DNA of 64,000 nt from Oceanimonas pelagia (GTDB lineage Bacteria; Pseudomonadota; Gammaproteobacteria; Enterobacterales; Aeromonadaceae): positions 170,001 to 234,000 of the forward strand of contig NZ_CP118224.1 in the NCBI RefSeq assembly GCF_030849025.1, in the 5' to 3' direction. A program made the translations under genes and the position numbers. The notes beneath the pieces were generated by a model. It was not told the origin of the DNA. It searched no databases and was given only the letters and a program-made list of their open reading frames with translations. Numbering within the stretch: position 1 is the first letter of the stretch; each line of letters starts with the position of its first letter. Below are positions 12,286-23,149 of this stretch, piece after piece.

Positions 12286-14004
12286 ATGGAGATGTTATCA
12301 GGCGCAGAAATGGTCGTGCGAGCGCTGGAGGACCAGGGGATTGATTACCTGTTTGGTTATCCCGGCGGCTCGGTACTGGACATCTATGATGCCTTGTTTG
12401 AAAACAGCAAAATAGAACACGTGCTGGTGCGCCACGAGCAGGCGGCCGTGCACATGGCCGATGGTTATTCCCGGGCCACCGGCAAGGTGGGTACCGTGCT
12501 GGTAACCTCGGGGCCGGGCGCGACCAACTGCATTACCGGCATTGCCACCGCCTATATGGATTCCATTCCCCTGGTGGTGCTGTCGGGCCAGGTGCCGACC
12601 AACTACATTGGTGATGATGCCTTTCAGGAAACCGACATGATCGGTATTTCCCGCCCCATCGTGAAGCACAGCTTTTTGTGCAAAAAGGCGTCCGACATTC
12701 CGCTGGCCATTAAAAAGGCCTATTACATTGCCGCCTCCGGCCGGCCCGGCCCGGTGGTGGTGGACCTGCCCAAGGACATTCAGAATCCCAAGGAAAAGCA
12801 TCCCTACGTCTACCCCGCGTCGGTGGACATGCGTTCCTACAATCCCACCGGGGTGGGCCACAAGGGCCAGATCAAGAAGGCGATGAAGGCCCTGGCCGCC
12901 GCCAAACGGCCGGTGATGTATGTGGGTGGTGGCGCCATTACCGCCGAGGCCAGCAGCCTGGTGGTGCAGCTGGCCGAGCAGTTCAACCTGCCGGTGACCA
13001 ACACCCTGATGGGCCTGGGCGTGATGCCCGGCACCCACAAGCAGTTTATCGGCATGCTGGGCATGCATGGCACCTATGAAGCCAACAAGACCATGCACAA
13101 CTCGGATCTGATCCTGGCCATTGGCGCCCGTTTCGACGACCGGGTGACCAACAACGTGGCCAAGTTCTGCCCCCATGCCACCATAGTGCATGTGGACATA
13201 GACCCCACCTCCATTTCCAAGACCATTCCGGCACACATTCCCATTGTGGGTTCGGCCGACACCGTGCTGGCGCAGATGCTGGAAGCGATTCGCGAGCTTG
13301 GGCTCAAGCCCGACGCTCAGGCGCTGGACGACTGGTGGGTGCAGATCGAGCAGTGGCGGGATCGCAAGTGCCTGAGCTACGAAAAGAGCGACAAATACAT
13401 CAAGCCCCAGCAGGTGATCGAGTCTGTTTACCGCATCACCGAAGGCAAGGCCATCATCAGCTCCGATGTAGGCCAGCACCAGATGTTTGCCGCGCTCTAC
13501 TATCCCTACGACAAGCCGCGCCAGTGGATCAACTCCGGTGGCTTGGGCACCATGGGCTTTGGCCTGCCCGCCGCCATGGGCGCCAAGCTGGGCTGTCCCG
13601 ATGCGGTGTCGGTGTGTGTGACCGGTGACGGCTCCATTCAGATGAACATTCAGGAGCTGTCCACCTGTATGCAGTACAACATACCGGTGAAAATCATCTC
13701 CATGAACAACAGCGCCCTGGGCATGGTGAAGCAGTGGCAGAAGATGTTCTATGAAGGCCGCCAGAGTCATTCCTACATGGACTCGCTGCCCGACTTCGTC
13801 AAGCTGGCCGAATCCTACGGCCACGTGGGCATGAAGGTGACGGATCCGGCGGAGCTGGACGCGGCCCTGGAGAAGTGTTTCTCCCTGACCGACAAGCTGG
13901 TGTTCATGGATATTCAGATCGATCCGGAAGAGCATGTGTACCCCATGCAGATCAAGACCGGAGCCATGGATGAAATGTGGTTGAGCAAAACGGAGCGAAC
14001 CTGA
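12286..14004 (+). CDS. ilvI: Acetolactate synthase III large (catalytic) subunit
   Basis: The 572-aa TPP- and FAD-dependent enzyme makes acetolactate and acetohydroxybutyrate for valine, leucine and isoleucine. The catalytic Glu is in [20 protein letters not shown], and the TPP/Mg motif begins [16 protein letters not shown] and ends with the downstream NNSALGM Asn. Length equals E. coli IlvI (574 aa). A TGATG overlap couples it to ilvH. GGAGGG precedes the ATG. Confidence 0.96.
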   Translation: MEMLSGAEMVVRALEDQGIDYLFGYPGGSVLDIYDALFENSKIEHVLVRHEQAAVHMADGYSRATGKVGTVLVTSGPGATNCITGIATAYMDSIPLVVLSGQVPTNYIGDDAFQETDMIGISRPIVKHSFLCKKASDIPLAIKKAYYIAASGRPGPVVVDLPKDIQNPKEKHPYVYPASVDMRSYNPTGVGHKGQIKKAMKALAAAKRPVMYVGGGAITAEASSLVVQLAEQFNLPVTNTLMGLGVMPGTHKQFIGMLGMHGTYEANKTMHNSDLILAIGARFDDRVTNNVAKFCPHATIVHVDIDPTSISKTIPAHIPIVGSADTVLAQMLEAIRELGLKPDAQALDDWWVQIEQWRDRKCLSYEKSDKYIKPQQVIESVYRITEGKAIISSDVGQHQMFAALYYPYDKPRQWINSGGLGTMGFGLPAAMGAKLGCPDAVSVCVTGDGSIQMNIQELSTCMQYNIPVKIISMNNSALGMVKQWQKMFYEGRQSHSYMDSLPDFVKLAESYGHVGMKVTDPAELDAALEKCFSLTDKLVFMDIQIDPEEHVYPMQIKTGAMDEMWLSKTERT

Positions 14005-14498
14005 TGCGGCGTATTATTTCCCTGTTGCTGGAAAACGAGTCCGGCGCCCTGAGCCGGGTGGTGGGGCTGTTTTCCCAGCGGGCCTACAACATTGAAACCC
14101 TGACCGTGGCGCCCACCGAGGATCCCACCCTGTCGCGCATGACCATCGTCACCAGCGGTGACGAGCGGGTGATCGAGCAGATCACCAAACAGCTCAACAA
14201 GCTGGTGGACGTGCTCAAGGTCAGCGATCTGACCGACGGCGATCATATCGAGCGGGAAATCGTGCTGGTCAAGGTGCGTGCCGACGGAGCCAACCGCGAC
14301 GAGGTCAAGCGCACCGCCGACATCTTCCGCGGCCAGATCGTGGACGTGACTCCGCACCTGTATACGGTGCAGCTGGTGGGCACCAGCGACAAGCTCGACG
14401 CCTTTATTCGCAACATGAGCGAAACCACCGAGGTGGTGGAAGTGGTGCGCAGCGGTGTGTGTGGCGTGTCCCGGGGCGAGAAGGCCCTGCGGGCCTGA
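14004..14498 (+). CDS. ilvH: Acetolactate synthase III small (regulatory) subunit
   Basis: The 164-aa protein has an N-terminal ACT domain ([20 protein letters not shown]) that binds valine, and a C-terminal ALS_ss domain. It activates IlvI and confers feedback inhibition. The ATG shares its A with the ilvI stop codon. An intrinsic terminator follows within 20 nt. Confidence 0.96.
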   Translation: MRRIISLLLENESGALSRVVGLFSQRAYNIETLTVAPTEDPTLSRMTIVTSGDERVIEQITKQLNKLVDVLKVSDLTDGDHIEREIVLVKVRADGANRDEVKRTADIFRGQIVDVTPHLYTVQLVGTSDKLDAFIRNMSETTEVVEVVRSGVCGVSRGEKALRA

Positions 14499-14513
14499 GC
14501 CGCGCCGCCATGT

Positions 14514-14541
14514 AAAAAAACCGCCTGCGGGCGGTTTTTTT
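14514..14541 (+). terminator. ilvIH terminator
   Basis: AAAAACCGCC / GGCGGTTTTTTT hairpin with a Cys-poor 3-nt loop and T run, directly after ilvH. Confidence 0.9.
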
Positions 14542-14640
14542 GTGAGTGCGCTTTCGGCCTCACGCTTCGTTTCAAAAAAAGTTGACATTCATTACCAGCG
14601 ATTGAAAATCAGAGCCAGAGACAAGGGGTGGGAGCCAGCA

Positions 14641-15372
14641 ATGCCAACGGAGAGTGGGACGGCCCGTTCCGGGGCGGCCCGTATGCTGAATACAAGGGCC
14701 ACGGTGGCCGGGGTAACGGAACAGGATGCCCTGGCCGTTTGTGCCCGGCTGGTGGACGGACTTGCCGCTCTGTATGGCCGGCACAGCGAGGCGGTGCTCT
14801 TTCGGCTGGACCAGCCCGAGGGCGTGGCGGTGCGCCTGGCCGGCGGCAATCGCCAGCCGGGTGCCGCCATGAACGATGCCGAGCAACGGCTGCTGGCCGA
14901 ACTGCAACGCCGGGGAGAAGACCGCCTGTGTCTGACTCACAAGCGCCTGGGCGCGCCGGTGCGCAGCCTGGTGCAGGCGGTGCGTGGTGCCCATGGAGAG
15001 CTGGCCGGGCTGCTGTGCCTGCACCTGGATCTGGGCGCGCCCCTGCACCAGCTGATGGCCGATTTGCTGCCGCCGGAAAACGAGCGGCCCCAGGCTTCGG
15101 CGGAAAACTTCAGCAACAACGTGGAAGAGCTGGTGACCCTGACGGTGGAGCGGACCATCGAGGCCATCAATGCCGATCCGGACGTGGCCAACAACGCCAA
15201 GAACAAGCAAATTGTCACCACCCTGTTTGAAAAAGGCATCTTCGACATCAAGGACGCCATTGCCATGGTGTCGGACAAGCTCAACATTTCCAAACACACT
15301 GTCTACCTCTATATCAGGCAGAAAAAACGCGATGACGAGGAGTCGTCGCCCTATAACCAGGAGAACCCATGA
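14641..15372 (+). CDS. yheO: YheO-family PAS/HTH transcriptional regulator
   Basis: The 243-aa protein has a YheO-like PAS domain (about residues 25-140) and a C-terminal helix-turn-helix of the HTH_22 type ending [17 protein letters not shown]. This family includes E. coli YheO and DauR/DadR-type regulators. In E. coli yheO also stands just upstream of tusDCB, which supports the name. The ATG at 14641 has GGGTGGGAG upstream; an ATG at 14683 is an alternative. The 3' end overlaps ridA by an ATGA, so YheO and RidA are probably made together. Ligand and targets are unknown. Confidence 0.85.
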   Translation: MPTESGTARSGAARMLNTRATVAGVTEQDALAVCARLVDGLAALYGRHSEAVLFRLDQPEGVAVRLAGGNRQPGAAMNDAEQRLLAELQRRGEDRLCLTHKRLGAPVRSLVQAVRGAHGELAGLLCLHLDLGAPLHQLMADLLPPENERPQASAENFSNNVEELVTLTVERTIEAINADPDVANNAKNKQIVTTLFEKGIFDIKDAIAMVSDKLNISKHTVYLYIRQKKRDDEESSPYNQENP

Positions 15373-15752
15373 CTAAAACCGTAATCGCCACCGACCAGGC
15401 ACCCGCCGCCATCGGCCCCTATGTTCAGGCCACCCGTGTAGGCAACATGGTCTACACCTCCGGTCAGATCCCGCTGGACCCGGCCACCATGGACGTGGTG
15501 GAAGGCGGCATTGAAGCCCAGACCAAACAGGTAATGGACAACCTGATGGCGGTGCTGGCCGAAGCCGGCGCCGATGCCAGCAGCGTGGTCAAGACCACCT
15601 GCTTCCTGTCCGACATGAACAACTTCCTGGCCTTCAACGAAGTGTATGCCAGCTACTTTGCCGCCGGTGCCCCGGCCCGCTCCTGTGTGGAAGTGGCCCG
15701 TCTGCCTAAGGACGTACTGGTGGAAGTGGAAGCCATCGCCCTGGTGAAGTAA
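15369..15752 (+). CDS. ridA: 2-iminobutanoate/2-iminopropanoate deaminase
   Basis: The 127-aa RidA/YjgF protein hydrolyses reactive enamine/imine intermediates such as 2-aminoacrylate and protects PLP enzymes of branched-chain amino acid synthesis. [24 protein letters not shown] and the catalytic Arg segment [20 protein letters not shown] are family hallmarks. It overlaps yheO by 4 nt and is followed by a terminator. Proximity to ilvIH fits the metabolic link, though the ilvH terminator separates the transcripts. Confidence 0.95.
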   Translation: MTKTVIATDQAPAAIGPYVQATRVGNMVYTSGQIPLDPATMDVVEGGIEAQTKQVMDNLMAVLAEAGADASSVVKTTCFLSDMNNFLAFNEVYASYFAAGAPARSCVEVARLPKDVLVEVEAIALVK

Positions 15753-15760
15753 GCGTTTCG

Positions 15761-15788
15761 AGAGCGGCAGTGGCCGCTCTTTTGTTTT
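15761..15788 (+). terminator. Terminator after ridA
   Basis: AGAGCGGC and GCCGCTCT form an 8-bp stem with an AGTG loop followed by TTTGTTTT. It separates yheO-ridA from tusDCB. Confidence 0.8.
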
Positions 15789-15803
15789 ATACGGATTATC
15801 TTC

Positions 15804-16205
15804 ATGACCGATTCCCCCCTGCGCTTTGCCCTGCTGGTTACCGGCCCCTGCTACGGCACTCAGGCCGCCGCCGATGCCTGGCGTTTTGCCCGTGCGGTGC
15901 TGGAGCAGGGACATGTGATCGACAGCGTGTTTTTCTATCAGGAAGGGGTGCATAACGGTAACCGCCTGATGCAGCCCGCCAGCGATGAATTCGATCTGCA
16001 CCGGGCCTGGGTGGAGCTGGCCGAGCGCCATCAGCTCACCCTCGACCTGTGTGTGGCGGCGGCGCTGCGGCGTGGCCTGTGTGACGATGCCGGGGCCGGC
16101 GAGGCGGGGCTGGGGGCCGGCAATGTGGCGGTGCCCTTTCGCCTGAGTGGCCTGGGGGCCCTGGCCCAGGCGGCATTGACCGCCGATCGCGTGGTGCAAT
16201 TCTGA
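15804..16205 (+). CDS. tusD: Sulfurtransferase complex subunit TusD
   Basis: The 133-aa DsrE-like protein is part of TusBCD, which relays persulfide sulfur from TusA/IscS to TusE and MnmA for 2-thiouridine in tRNA wobble positions. [18 protein letters not shown] is the typical N-terminus, and the active-site Cys is in [20 protein letters not shown] overlap couples it to tusC. The gene order tusD-tusC-tusB-rpsL matches E. coli. Confidence 0.94.
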   Translation: MTDSPLRFALLVTGPCYGTQAAADAWRFARAVLEQGHVIDSVFFYQEGVHNGNRLMQPASDEFDLHRAWVELAERHQLTLDLCVAAALRRGLCDDAGAGEAGLGAGNVAVPFRLSGLGALAQAALTADRVVQF

Positions 16206-16561
16206 TGAACAAGGTTGCCTTTCTTTTTCATACACCGCCCCACGGCAGCACCGCCGGCCGGGAAGGGCTGGATGCGGTGCTGGCCACCTCGGCCCTGAGC
16301 GAGGAGCTGGCGGTATTCTTTATCGGCGACGGTGTCTATCAGCTAAAAAAAGAGCAGGCGCCGGCGGCCATTCACGGCCGGGATTATGCCCCCACCTTTG
16401 GCCTGCTGGAGCTGTACGACATCGAACGAGTGTATGTGTGTGCCGAATCGCTGGCTGAGCGGGGCCTGAGCCGGGCCGATCTGTGTATCGACACCATTCT
16501 CTGTGATGCCGATGAACTGCGTCGCCGCCTGGGTGAGCACGACGTTCGGCTGACCTTCTGA
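16205..16561 (+). CDS. tusC: Sulfurtransferase complex subunit TusC
   Basis: The 118-aa DsrF-like subunit of TusBCD shows the family N-terminus [21 protein letters not shown] and the IGDGVYQL segment. It has no catalytic role by itself but scaffolds the heterohexamer. It starts on the tusD stop codon and ends 6 nt before tusB. Confidence 0.93.
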   Translation: MNKVAFLFHTPPHGSTAGREGLDAVLATSALSEELAVFFIGDGVYQLKKEQAPAAIHGRDYAPTFGLLELYDIERVYVCAESLAERGLSRADLCIDTILCDADELRRRLGEHDVRLTF

Positions 16562-16567
16562 GGGCCT

Positions 16568-16852
16568 ATGCTGCATACCGTCAAACATTCCCCCTTCAGT
16601 CACCACAGTCTGGCGCAGGCACTGCGCCATCTGCAGCCCGGGGATCAGCTGGTGCTGTGGCAGGACGCCGTGATCGCCGCCACCCTGCCGGCCTGGCTGC
16701 CCCGGCTGCAGCCCCTGGCCGACGATGGCCGCCTGTATGTGATGCAGGAGGATCTGAGCGCCCGTGGCCTGGCGCCCATTATCGGCGAACCGCTGACCAT
16801 GGCCGGCCTGGTGGAGCTGATCGTCAGTCAGGGCAGCCCCACAGCGTGGTGA
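16568..16852 (+). CDS. tusB: Sulfurtransferase complex subunit TusB
   Basis: The 94-aa DsrH-like subunit starts MLHTVKHSPF, as in other TusB proteins, and carries LQDDGRLYVMQEDLSARGL-type sequence around residue 55. It completes the tRNA thiolation relay. The str operon promoter lies 64 nt downstream of its stop. Confidence 0.92.
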   Translation: MLHTVKHSPFSHHSLAQALRHLQPGDQLVLWQDAVIAATLPAWLPRLQPLADDGRLYVMQEDLSARGLAPIIGEPLTMAGLVELIVSQGSPTAW

Positions 16853-16915
16853 CTGGCAAGCGTGCCGGCGCAGGCAGCCCCGCTGCTGTCTGTTTTCCGG
16901 GTAATTGTATAAATC

Positions 16916-16944
16916 TTGACTTGCCCTCGGGGCGAGCATAGAAT
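16916..16944 (+). promoter_or_regulatory. str operon promoter
   Basis: TTGACT (16916-16921), a 17-bp spacer and TAGAAT (16939-16944) form a near-consensus sigma-70 promoter. The following GCGTCCCC discriminator is GC-rich, as in promoters under stringent (ppGpp) control. An AT-rich AATTGTATAAATC lies just upstream of the -35 box. Confidence 0.85.
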
Positions 16945-17008
16945 TTTGCGTCCCCGCTTTTGGGGATGGATTTTTTCAACTGTAGAACGACATTATCAGG
17001 AGCTGTTA

Positions 17009-17383
17009 ATGGCAACTATTAACCAGCTGGTGCGCAAGCCTCGCCAACAAGCCGTTGCTAAAAGCAACGTGCCGGCGCTGGAAGCCTGCCCGCAAAAGCG
17101 CGGCGTGTGCACCCGCGTATACACCACCACTCCGAAGAAGCCGAACTCCGCACTGCGTAAAGTGTGCCGTGTTCGTCTGACCAACGGCTTCGAAGTGAAC
17201 TCCTACATCGGTGGTGAAGGCCACAACCTGCAGGAGCACTCCGTTGTTCTGATCCGCGGTGGTCGTGTAAAAGACCTTCCCGGTGTGCGTTACCACACCG
17301 TGCGCGGCGCGCTGGACACCTCCGGTGTTTCCGCCCGTCGTCAGGGCCGTTCCAAGTACGGCGCCAAGAAGCCCAAGGCTTAA
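17009..17383 (+). CDS. rpsL: 30S ribosomal protein S12
   Basis: The 124-aa protein has exactly the E. coli length. The decoding-centre loop [13 protein letters not shown] has Lys at position 43, the streptomycin-sensitive wild-type residue, and [16 protein letters not shown] contains the Asp89 that is methylthiolated by RimO. AGGAGC precedes the ATG by 7 nt. First gene of the str operon. Confidence 0.99.
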   Translation: MATINQLVRKPRQQAVAKSNVPALEACPQKRGVCTRVYTTTPKKPNSALRKVCRVRLTNGFEVNSYIGGEGHNLQEHSVVLIRGGRVKDLPGVRYHTVRGALDTSGVSARRQGRSKYGAKKPKA

Positions 17384-17467
17384 TGGTTCTCCGTTAAGTA
17401 AGGCCAAACATTTATTTTTTTAACCTGTTTTGTTTTGGGTTATTCCTGAAGTTACGGAGAGTTTGCA

Positions 17468-17938
17468 ATGCCAAGACGTCGCGTAATCGGCCAGCGTAAA
17501 ATCCTGCCGGATCCCAAGTTCGGATCCGAACTGCTGGCCAAGTTTGTAAACGTAGTAATGGTAGACGGCAAGAAGTCTACCTCTGAAAAGATTGTTTACG
17601 GTGCTCTGGACATCGTTGCCGCCAAGACCAACAAAGAGCACCTGGCGCTGTTCGAAGAAGCCCTGGACAATGTTCGTCCTACTGTTGAAGTTAAATCCCG
17701 CCGGGTAGGTGGCTCCACCTATCAGGTGCCCGTTGAAGTGCGCCCCGTGCGTCGCAACGCCCTGGCCATGCGCTGGCTGGTGGAAGCTGCGCGCAAGCGC
17801 GGCGAAAAATCCATGGCCCAGCGTCTGGCTGGCGAGCTGATGGATGCCTCTGAAAACAAAGGCTCCGCGGTCAAGAAGCGTGAAGACGTTCACCGCATGG
17901 CCGAAGCCAACAAGGCCTTCGCTCACTACCGCTGGTAA
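17468..17938 (+). CDS. rpsG: 30S ribosomal protein S7
   Basis: The 156-aa primary 16S rRNA-binding protein assembles the 30S head. [20 protein letters not shown] and the C-terminal [12 protein letters not shown] are diagnostic. In E. coli S7 represses its own operon by binding the rpsL-rpsG mRNA spacer; here that spacer is 84 nt. Confidence 0.99.
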   Translation: MPRRRVIGQRKILPDPKFGSELLAKFVNVVMVDGKKSTSEKIVYGALDIVAAKTNKEHLALFEEALDNVRPTVEVKSRRVGGSTYQVPVEVRPVRRNALAMRWLVEAARKRGEKSMAQRLAGELMDASENKGSAVKKREDVHRMAEANKAFAHYRW

Positions 17939-17945
17939 TGAGAGC

Positions 17946-17967
17946 GGGCGCGGCCCAGGCCGCGCCC
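17946..17967 (+). other. Strong hairpin between rpsG and fusA
   Basis: GGGCGCGGCC and GGCCGCGCCC form a perfect 10-bp GC stem with a 2-nt loop, 8 nt after the rpsG stop. No T run follows, so it is not an intrinsic terminator. It could be an mRNA stabiliser or differential-expression element within the str operon. Confidence 0.6.
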
Positions 17968-18013
17968 CTTGTGGCTCACTAAGGACATTCGACCTTGGCA
18001 AGAGGATCTTATT

Positions 18014-20113
18014 GTGGCTCGTACAACCCCGATTGAGCGCTATCGTAACATCGGTATCAGTGCTCACATTGACGCCGGCAAGACCACGACCACCGAGCGC
18101 ATCCTGTTCTACACCGGTGTAAGCCATAAACTGGGTGAGGTTCATGAGGGCGCCGCCACCATGGACTGGATGGAGCAGGAGCAGGAGCGTGGCATCACCA
18201 TTACGTCTGCAGCGACCACCTGTTTCTGGGACGGCATGGATCACCAGTTCCCCCAGCATCGCATCAACATCATCGACACCCCCGGACACGTGGACTTCAC
18301 CATTGAAGTGGAACGTTCCATGCGGGTGCTCGACGGTGCTGTCATGGTATATTGCGCCGTGGGTGGTGTTCAGCCCCAGTCCGAGACGGTATGGCGTCAG
18401 GCCAACAAATACCACGTTCCCCGTATTGCCTTCGTCAACAAGATGGACCGTACCGGTGCCAACTTTCTGCGCGTGGTCGAGCAAATCAAGACCCGCCTGA
18501 AAGGGACGCCCGTGCCGGTGCAGCTGCCCATTGGCGCCGAAGAGCACTTCAAGGGCGTGGTTGACCTGGTCAAGATGAAGGCCATCGACTGGAACGACGA
18601 CGACAACGGCACCACCTTTGTCTATCACGACATTCCTGCCGAGCTGCAGGAGCTGGCCGAGGAGTGGCACCAGAACCTGGTGGAAGCCGCCGCCGAAGCC
18701 AGTGAAGAGCTGATGGAAAAGTACCTGGAAGAAGGCGAGCTGAGCGAGGAGGAGATCAAATCCGGCCTGCGCAGCCGCGTGCTCAACAATGAGATCATCC
18801 TGGTGACCTGTGGCTCCGCGTTCAAGAACAAGGGCGTACAGGCCATGCTCGACGTGGTGGTGGAATACCTGCCGTCGCCGGTGGAAGTACCTGCCATCGC
18901 CGGTGTGAAGGAAGACGGCGAAACGCCCGACACCCGTCCCGCCGACGACGCCGCGCCCTTTGCGGCGCTGGCGTTCAAGATCGCCACCGATCCCTTTGTG
19001 GGCAACCTGACCTTCTTCCGCGTGTATTCCGGTGTGGTCAACACCGGCGATACCGTGGTGAATCCGGTCAAGGGCAAGCGTGAGCGCATTGGCCGCATCG
19101 TACAGATGCACGCCAACAAGCGTGACGAGATCAAGTCCGTGTGCGCCGGCGACATCGCCGCCGCCATCGGCCTGAAGGACGTGACCACCGGCGACACCCT
19201 GTGTGCCCCGGAGGCGCCGATCATTCTGGAGCGGATGGAATTCCCCGAGCCGGTGATCTCCGTTGCGGTCGAGCCGAAAACCAAGGCCGACCAGGAGAAA
19301 ATGGGTCTGGCCCTGGGCCGCCTGGCTCAGGAAGATCCCTCGTTCCGGGTCTGGACCGACGAAGAGTCCGGTCAGACCATTATCGCCGGCATGGGCGAAC
19401 TGCACCTCGATATCATCGTGGACCGCATGAAGCGCGAGTTCAAGGTGGAGGCCAACGTGGGCAAACCCCAGGTGGCCTTCCGTGAAACCATTCGTGGTTC
19501 CGTGGAGCAGGAAGGCAAGTTCGTGCGTCAGTCCGGCGGTCGTGGTCAGTTTGGTCACGTCTGGATCAAGATCGAGCCCCAGGAAGAGGGCGCCGGCTAC
19601 ACCTTCGTGAACGCCATTGTGGGCGGTGTGATTCCCAAGGAATACATTCCGGCCGTGGACAAGGGCATTCAGGAGCAGATGAAGCAGGGCGTGCTGGCAG
19701 GCTACCCGATTGAAGACATCAAGGTAACCCTGTTCGACGGCTCGTTCCACGATGTTGACTCTTCCGAAATGGCCTTTAAGATCGCCGGCTCCATGGCGTT
19801 CAAGGCGGGTTTCATGAAGTGTAACCCGGCTCTGCTCGAGCCCATGATGAAGGTGGAAGTGGAAACGCCGGAAGACTATATGGGTGATGTGATCGGCGAT
19901 GTGAACCGTCGTCGTGGCATCATCGAAGGCATGGAAGACGGCCCCAGCGGCAAGATTGTGAACGCCCTGGTTCCGCTGTCCGAAATGTTCGGTTACGCTA
20001 CCGACCTGCGTTCGCAGACTCAGGGCCGTGCTTCCTACTCCATGGAGTTTGCCAAGTACGCCGAAGTGCCCGCGAACATGGCCGAGGCAGTCATTGCTGC
20101 CCGCCGAGGTTAA
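18014..20113 (+). CDS. fusA: Translation elongation factor G
   Basis: The 699-aa GTPase drives ribosomal translocation. G1 AHIDAGKTT, the switch [11 protein letters not shown] and G4 NKMDRTGA are present, followed by domains II-V. The start is a GTG ([16 protein letters not shown]) with AGAGGA 8 nt upstream; a TTG 45 nt earlier is in frame but adds no conserved sequence. It belongs to rpsL-rpsG-fusA-tuf. Confidence 0.98.
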   Translation: MARTTPIERYRNIGISAHIDAGKTTTTERILFYTGVSHKLGEVHEGAATMDWMEQEQERGITITSAATTCFWDGMDHQFPQHRINIIDTPGHVDFTIEVERSMRVLDGAVMVYCAVGGVQPQSETVWRQANKYHVPRIAFVNKMDRTGANFLRVVEQIKTRLKGTPVPVQLPIGAEEHFKGVVDLVKMKAIDWNDDDNGTTFVYHDIPAELQELAEEWHQNLVEAAAEASEELMEKYLEEGELSEEEIKSGLRSRVLNNEIILVTCGSAFKNKGVQAMLDVVVEYLPSPVEVPAIAGVKEDGETPDTRPADDAAPFAALAFKIATDPFVGNLTFFRVYSGVVNTGDTVVNPVKGKRERIGRIVQMHANKRDEIKSVCAGDIAAAIGLKDVTTGDTLCAPEAPIILERMEFPEPVISVAVEPKTKADQEKMGLALGRLAQEDPSFRVWTDEESGQTIIAGMGELHLDIIVDRMKREFKVEANVGKPQVAFRETIRGSVEQEGKFVRQSGGRGQFGHVWIKIEPQEEGAGYTFVNAIVGGVIPKEYIPAVDKGIQEQMKQGVLAGYPIEDIKVTLFDGSFHDVDSSEMAFKIAGSMAFKAGFMKCNPALLEPMMKVEVETPEDYMGDVIGDVNRRRGIIEGMEDGPSGKIVNALVPLSEMFGYATDLRSQTQGRASYSMEFAKYAEVPANMAEAVIAARRG

Positions 20114-20174
20114 TTAATCTTTGTTAAATCTTCCCGTCCGTCGTTTCGGACGGGAGCAAATCAGGAAGGACTAG

Positions 20175-21362
<1,188 letters not shown>

Positions 21363-21387
21363 TTGATGTCTGGCGCAACCCGCGCTG

Positions 21388-21418
21388 CAAAAAAGGAGGC
21401 TTCGGCCTCCTTTTTTCG
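21388..21418 (+). terminator. str operon terminator
   Basis: AAAAAAGGAGGC / GCCTCCTTTTTT hairpin with a TTCG-type loop and T run, 26 nt after tuf. Confidence 0.93.
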
Positions 21419-21434
21419 TTCTTGCGCTTGTGTC

Positions 21435-21472
21435 CATGCCTTTATGTTAATAATTTCTAATTTAAAGGCATG
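21435..21472 (+). promoter_or_regulatory. Long inverted repeat upstream of the DUF442 gene
   Basis: CATGCCTTTA (21435-21444) and TAAAGGCATG (21463-21472) are perfect 10-bp inverted arms around an AT-rich 18-bp core. The core (TAATTT region) could hold a -10 element, so this is a plausible operator for the gene starting at 21525. It lacks a T run and is not a terminator. Confidence 0.55.
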
Positions 21473-21524
21473 GCTGCCGTGCTCAGGTGAGCCGTGCAGA
21501 TGAGACATCAGCGAGGACAGGTAC

Positions 21525-21950
21525 ATGGACATCAGACAGGTTACTCCGGACTTTGCGGTGGCGGATCAGGTGACCGCCGGCGATCTGGCTCGGCTTAAGG
21601 CGCTGGGATACCACACCCTGATCTGCAACCGCCCCGACGGCGAAAGCGCCGGCCAGCCAGCCGCCGAGACGCTGGCCGGACAGGCGAGGGCATTGGGCTT
21701 TGCCTGGGAGTGGATACCCATCAGCTCCGGCGACTTTACCGACGAAGCCATCAATGGCTTTGCTGCCGCCCTGGAGCACCATCAGGGCCCGGTGCTGGCG
21801 TTCTGCCGCACCGGTACCCGCTCCATCACCCTGTGGGCGCTGTCGCAGGCAGCACGGCAGCCGGCAGAGGCGCTGCTGCAGCAGTGCGCCGCCGCCGGCT
21901 ATGACCTGTCGGCGCGGAAGGAGCAGCTCGTTGCCAGGCGGCAAGACTGA
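21525..21950 (+). CDS. TIGR01244/DUF442 family phosphatase- or rhodanese-like protein
   Basis: The 141-aa protein has the fold of dual-specificity phosphatases, with the Cys-loop FCRTGTRS near residue 92 and the entry segment ICNRPDGES. This family occurs alone or fused to persulfide dioxygenases and rhodaneses (Blh type) and is often linked to sulfide detoxification. The substrate here is unknown. ATG at 21525 has GGACAGGTAC upstream. The gene appears monocistronic, with an inverted repeat in its promoter region. Confidence 0.75.
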   Translation: MDIRQVTPDFAVADQVTAGDLARLKALGYHTLICNRPDGESAGQPAAETLAGQARALGFAWEWIPISSGDFTDEAINGFAAALEHHQGPVLAFCRTGTRSITLWALSQAARQPAEALLQQCAAAGYDLSARKEQLVARRQD

Positions 21951-22005
21951 GCCCGGCATCATGTTGTGAGCCGACGTCGTTTTTTTCAACAAAATTAACT
22001 TGCAC

Positions 22006-22020
22006 TGATAACTGCTATCA
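22006..22020 (+). promoter_or_regulatory. Probable Fur-type box before bfd
   Basis: TGATAACTGCTATCA is an inverted repeat (TGATA/TATCA) resembling the core of a Fur site and overlaps the likely bfd promoter region (TTGCAC at 22000). bfd is Fur-repressed in E. coli. The match is partial. Confidence 0.5.
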
Positions 22021-22054
22021 TTTAGATTTGTCCTGAACGCGGAGGACATTATTC

Positions 22055-22246
22055 ATGTATGTGTGTTTGTGCAAGGGCATTACCGAACGCCAGTTGAAAG
22101 AAGCCATTGCCGAGGGGAATACCGAGTTTATGGATCTCAAGCGTGAGCTGGGGGTCGGCTCCCAGTGCGGCAAATGCATTCCCGTGGCGCTGGCCATTCT
22201 GGCGGAAGAAACCGCCAAGAACGCCGTCTATTACGAAGTGGCCTGA
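22055..22246 (+). CDS. bfd: Bacterioferritin-associated ferredoxin
   Basis: The 63-aa [2Fe-2S] protein delivers electrons to bacterioferritin for iron release. The four Cys ligands are at residues 4, 6, 38 and 41 (MYVCLC and SQCGKC), the spacing of E. coli Bfd. GGAGGA lies upstream of the ATG. bfr is not adjacent in this window. A terminator follows. Confidence 0.95.
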   Translation: MYVCLCKGITERQLKEAIAEGNTEFMDLKRELGVGSQCGKCIPVALAILAEETAKNAVYYEVA

Positions 22247-22265
22247 CCGCCTCCGCTCCCCTCTG

Positions 22266-22290
22266 CAAAAGCTCCTTCGGGAGCTTTTTG
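22266..22290 (+). terminator. bfd terminator
   Basis: AAAAGCTCC / GGGAGCTTTTT hairpin with a short loop and T run. Confidence 0.88.
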
Positions 22291-22325
22291 TCGTTATGGG
22301 CCGGAAAGCCCGTACGCCGGTCCTC

Positions 22326-22898
22326 TTAGCCCCGACCCAGCTGCTTGTAGGCGTAGCGGGGCCGTGTGTTCAGGATCTGGCTTTTCTGCTCTTCGGTCAT
22401 GTTGGACGGGTTCAGCCCCAGCACGCGAAAGGTGAGCAGAGGGCGGGCTTCCAGGGTGATCATCAGTGGCTTGATGGCCTGCAGACTGTGTTCACCCGGT
22501 TCGCCGTAGGCATAGGTGAGAATGCCCTGCTCCAGCAGATTTTTGACGCTGGGCTCGTTGACCGGCAATTTTATGACGCTGCGGCGCTGGATCACAAACT
22601 CCCGCAATACCGCCTTTTCGCTGGCATCCAGGTATTCCAGCAGCTCTTTCAGCAGCTTTTGCCGGGTCAGCCGTTGTTTACGATAAAACACATGCTGGAA
22701 CAGCAGCAGGGCGCCAATGGACAAAAAATAGGTGGCCGACAGTACCATGGCCAGCACAAACAGCAGCCGGTATTCCCCCAGCCAGGCGCCAAAGGGGCCG
22801 GAAAACAGCCGCTCCGGCAGCAGGGTGATCATCAGGCAGCTCAGCATCAACCAGCACATGAACCAGTTCAGCGTGGAAACCTGTCGCAGCTCCGGCAT
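22326..22898 (-). CDS. Two-TM membrane protein resembling the SieB (superinfection exclusion B) family
   Basis: The 190-aa protein has two N-terminal membrane segments (about residues 12-30 and 45-70) followed by a basic, probably cytoplasmic region with LDASEKAVLREFVIQRRSV near residue 95. The layout and the mid-protein segment resemble SieB-like proteins, many of which are chromosomal and not tied to phage. No phage gene lies nearby. Function is not established. It is divergent from the HbpS-like gene and shares the intergenic region carrying a GTATAC palindrome. Confidence 0.55.
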   Translation of the reverse strand: MPELRQVSTLNWFMCWLMLSCLMITLLPERLFSGPFGAWLGEYRLLFVLAMVLSATYFLSIGALLLFQHVFYRKQRLTRQKLLKELLEYLDASEKAVLREFVIQRRSVIKLPVNEPSVKNLLEQGILTYAYGEPGEHSLQAIKPLMITLEARPLLTFRVLGLNPSNMTEEQKSQILNTRPRYAYKQLGRG

Positions 22899-23052
22899 TG
22901 TTTTGTTCTCCGTTGAATGATGCCTGTGCCGGGGTTGAGCAATATTCGTGCCATAAGCATAGTTGTGAAGGCGGCGACTGGCGTCAGGGGGCTCATGTTA
23001 AAAATGCGGCCGGGGTAGCGCAAAGGTGACGGGAAAATTATCTTTATATTAA

Positions 23053-23062
23053 ACGTATACAA
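23053..23062 (+). promoter_or_regulatory. GTATAC-centred operator upstream of the HbpS-like gene
   Basis: ACGTATACAA lies about 90 nt before the HbpS-like start and is the exact reverse complement of the site in front of the GntR/FCD gene (32149-32158). A perfect palindromic version precedes puuE at 56206. Probably bound by the GntR/FCD protein encoded at 32243. Confidence 0.55.
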
Positions 23063-23149
23063 ATATCTGTTAACTTTGTCGCGATTTTGTGTTTTATTAG
23101 TCTCCAGTTGGTAATACTTTAGTATGGCTAGACAGGGAGTCATTGAGTA

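Noticed and set aside
22326-22898. Prophage remnant
   Set aside because: No integrase, structural or other phage gene and no attachment repeats were found around the SieB-like gene.
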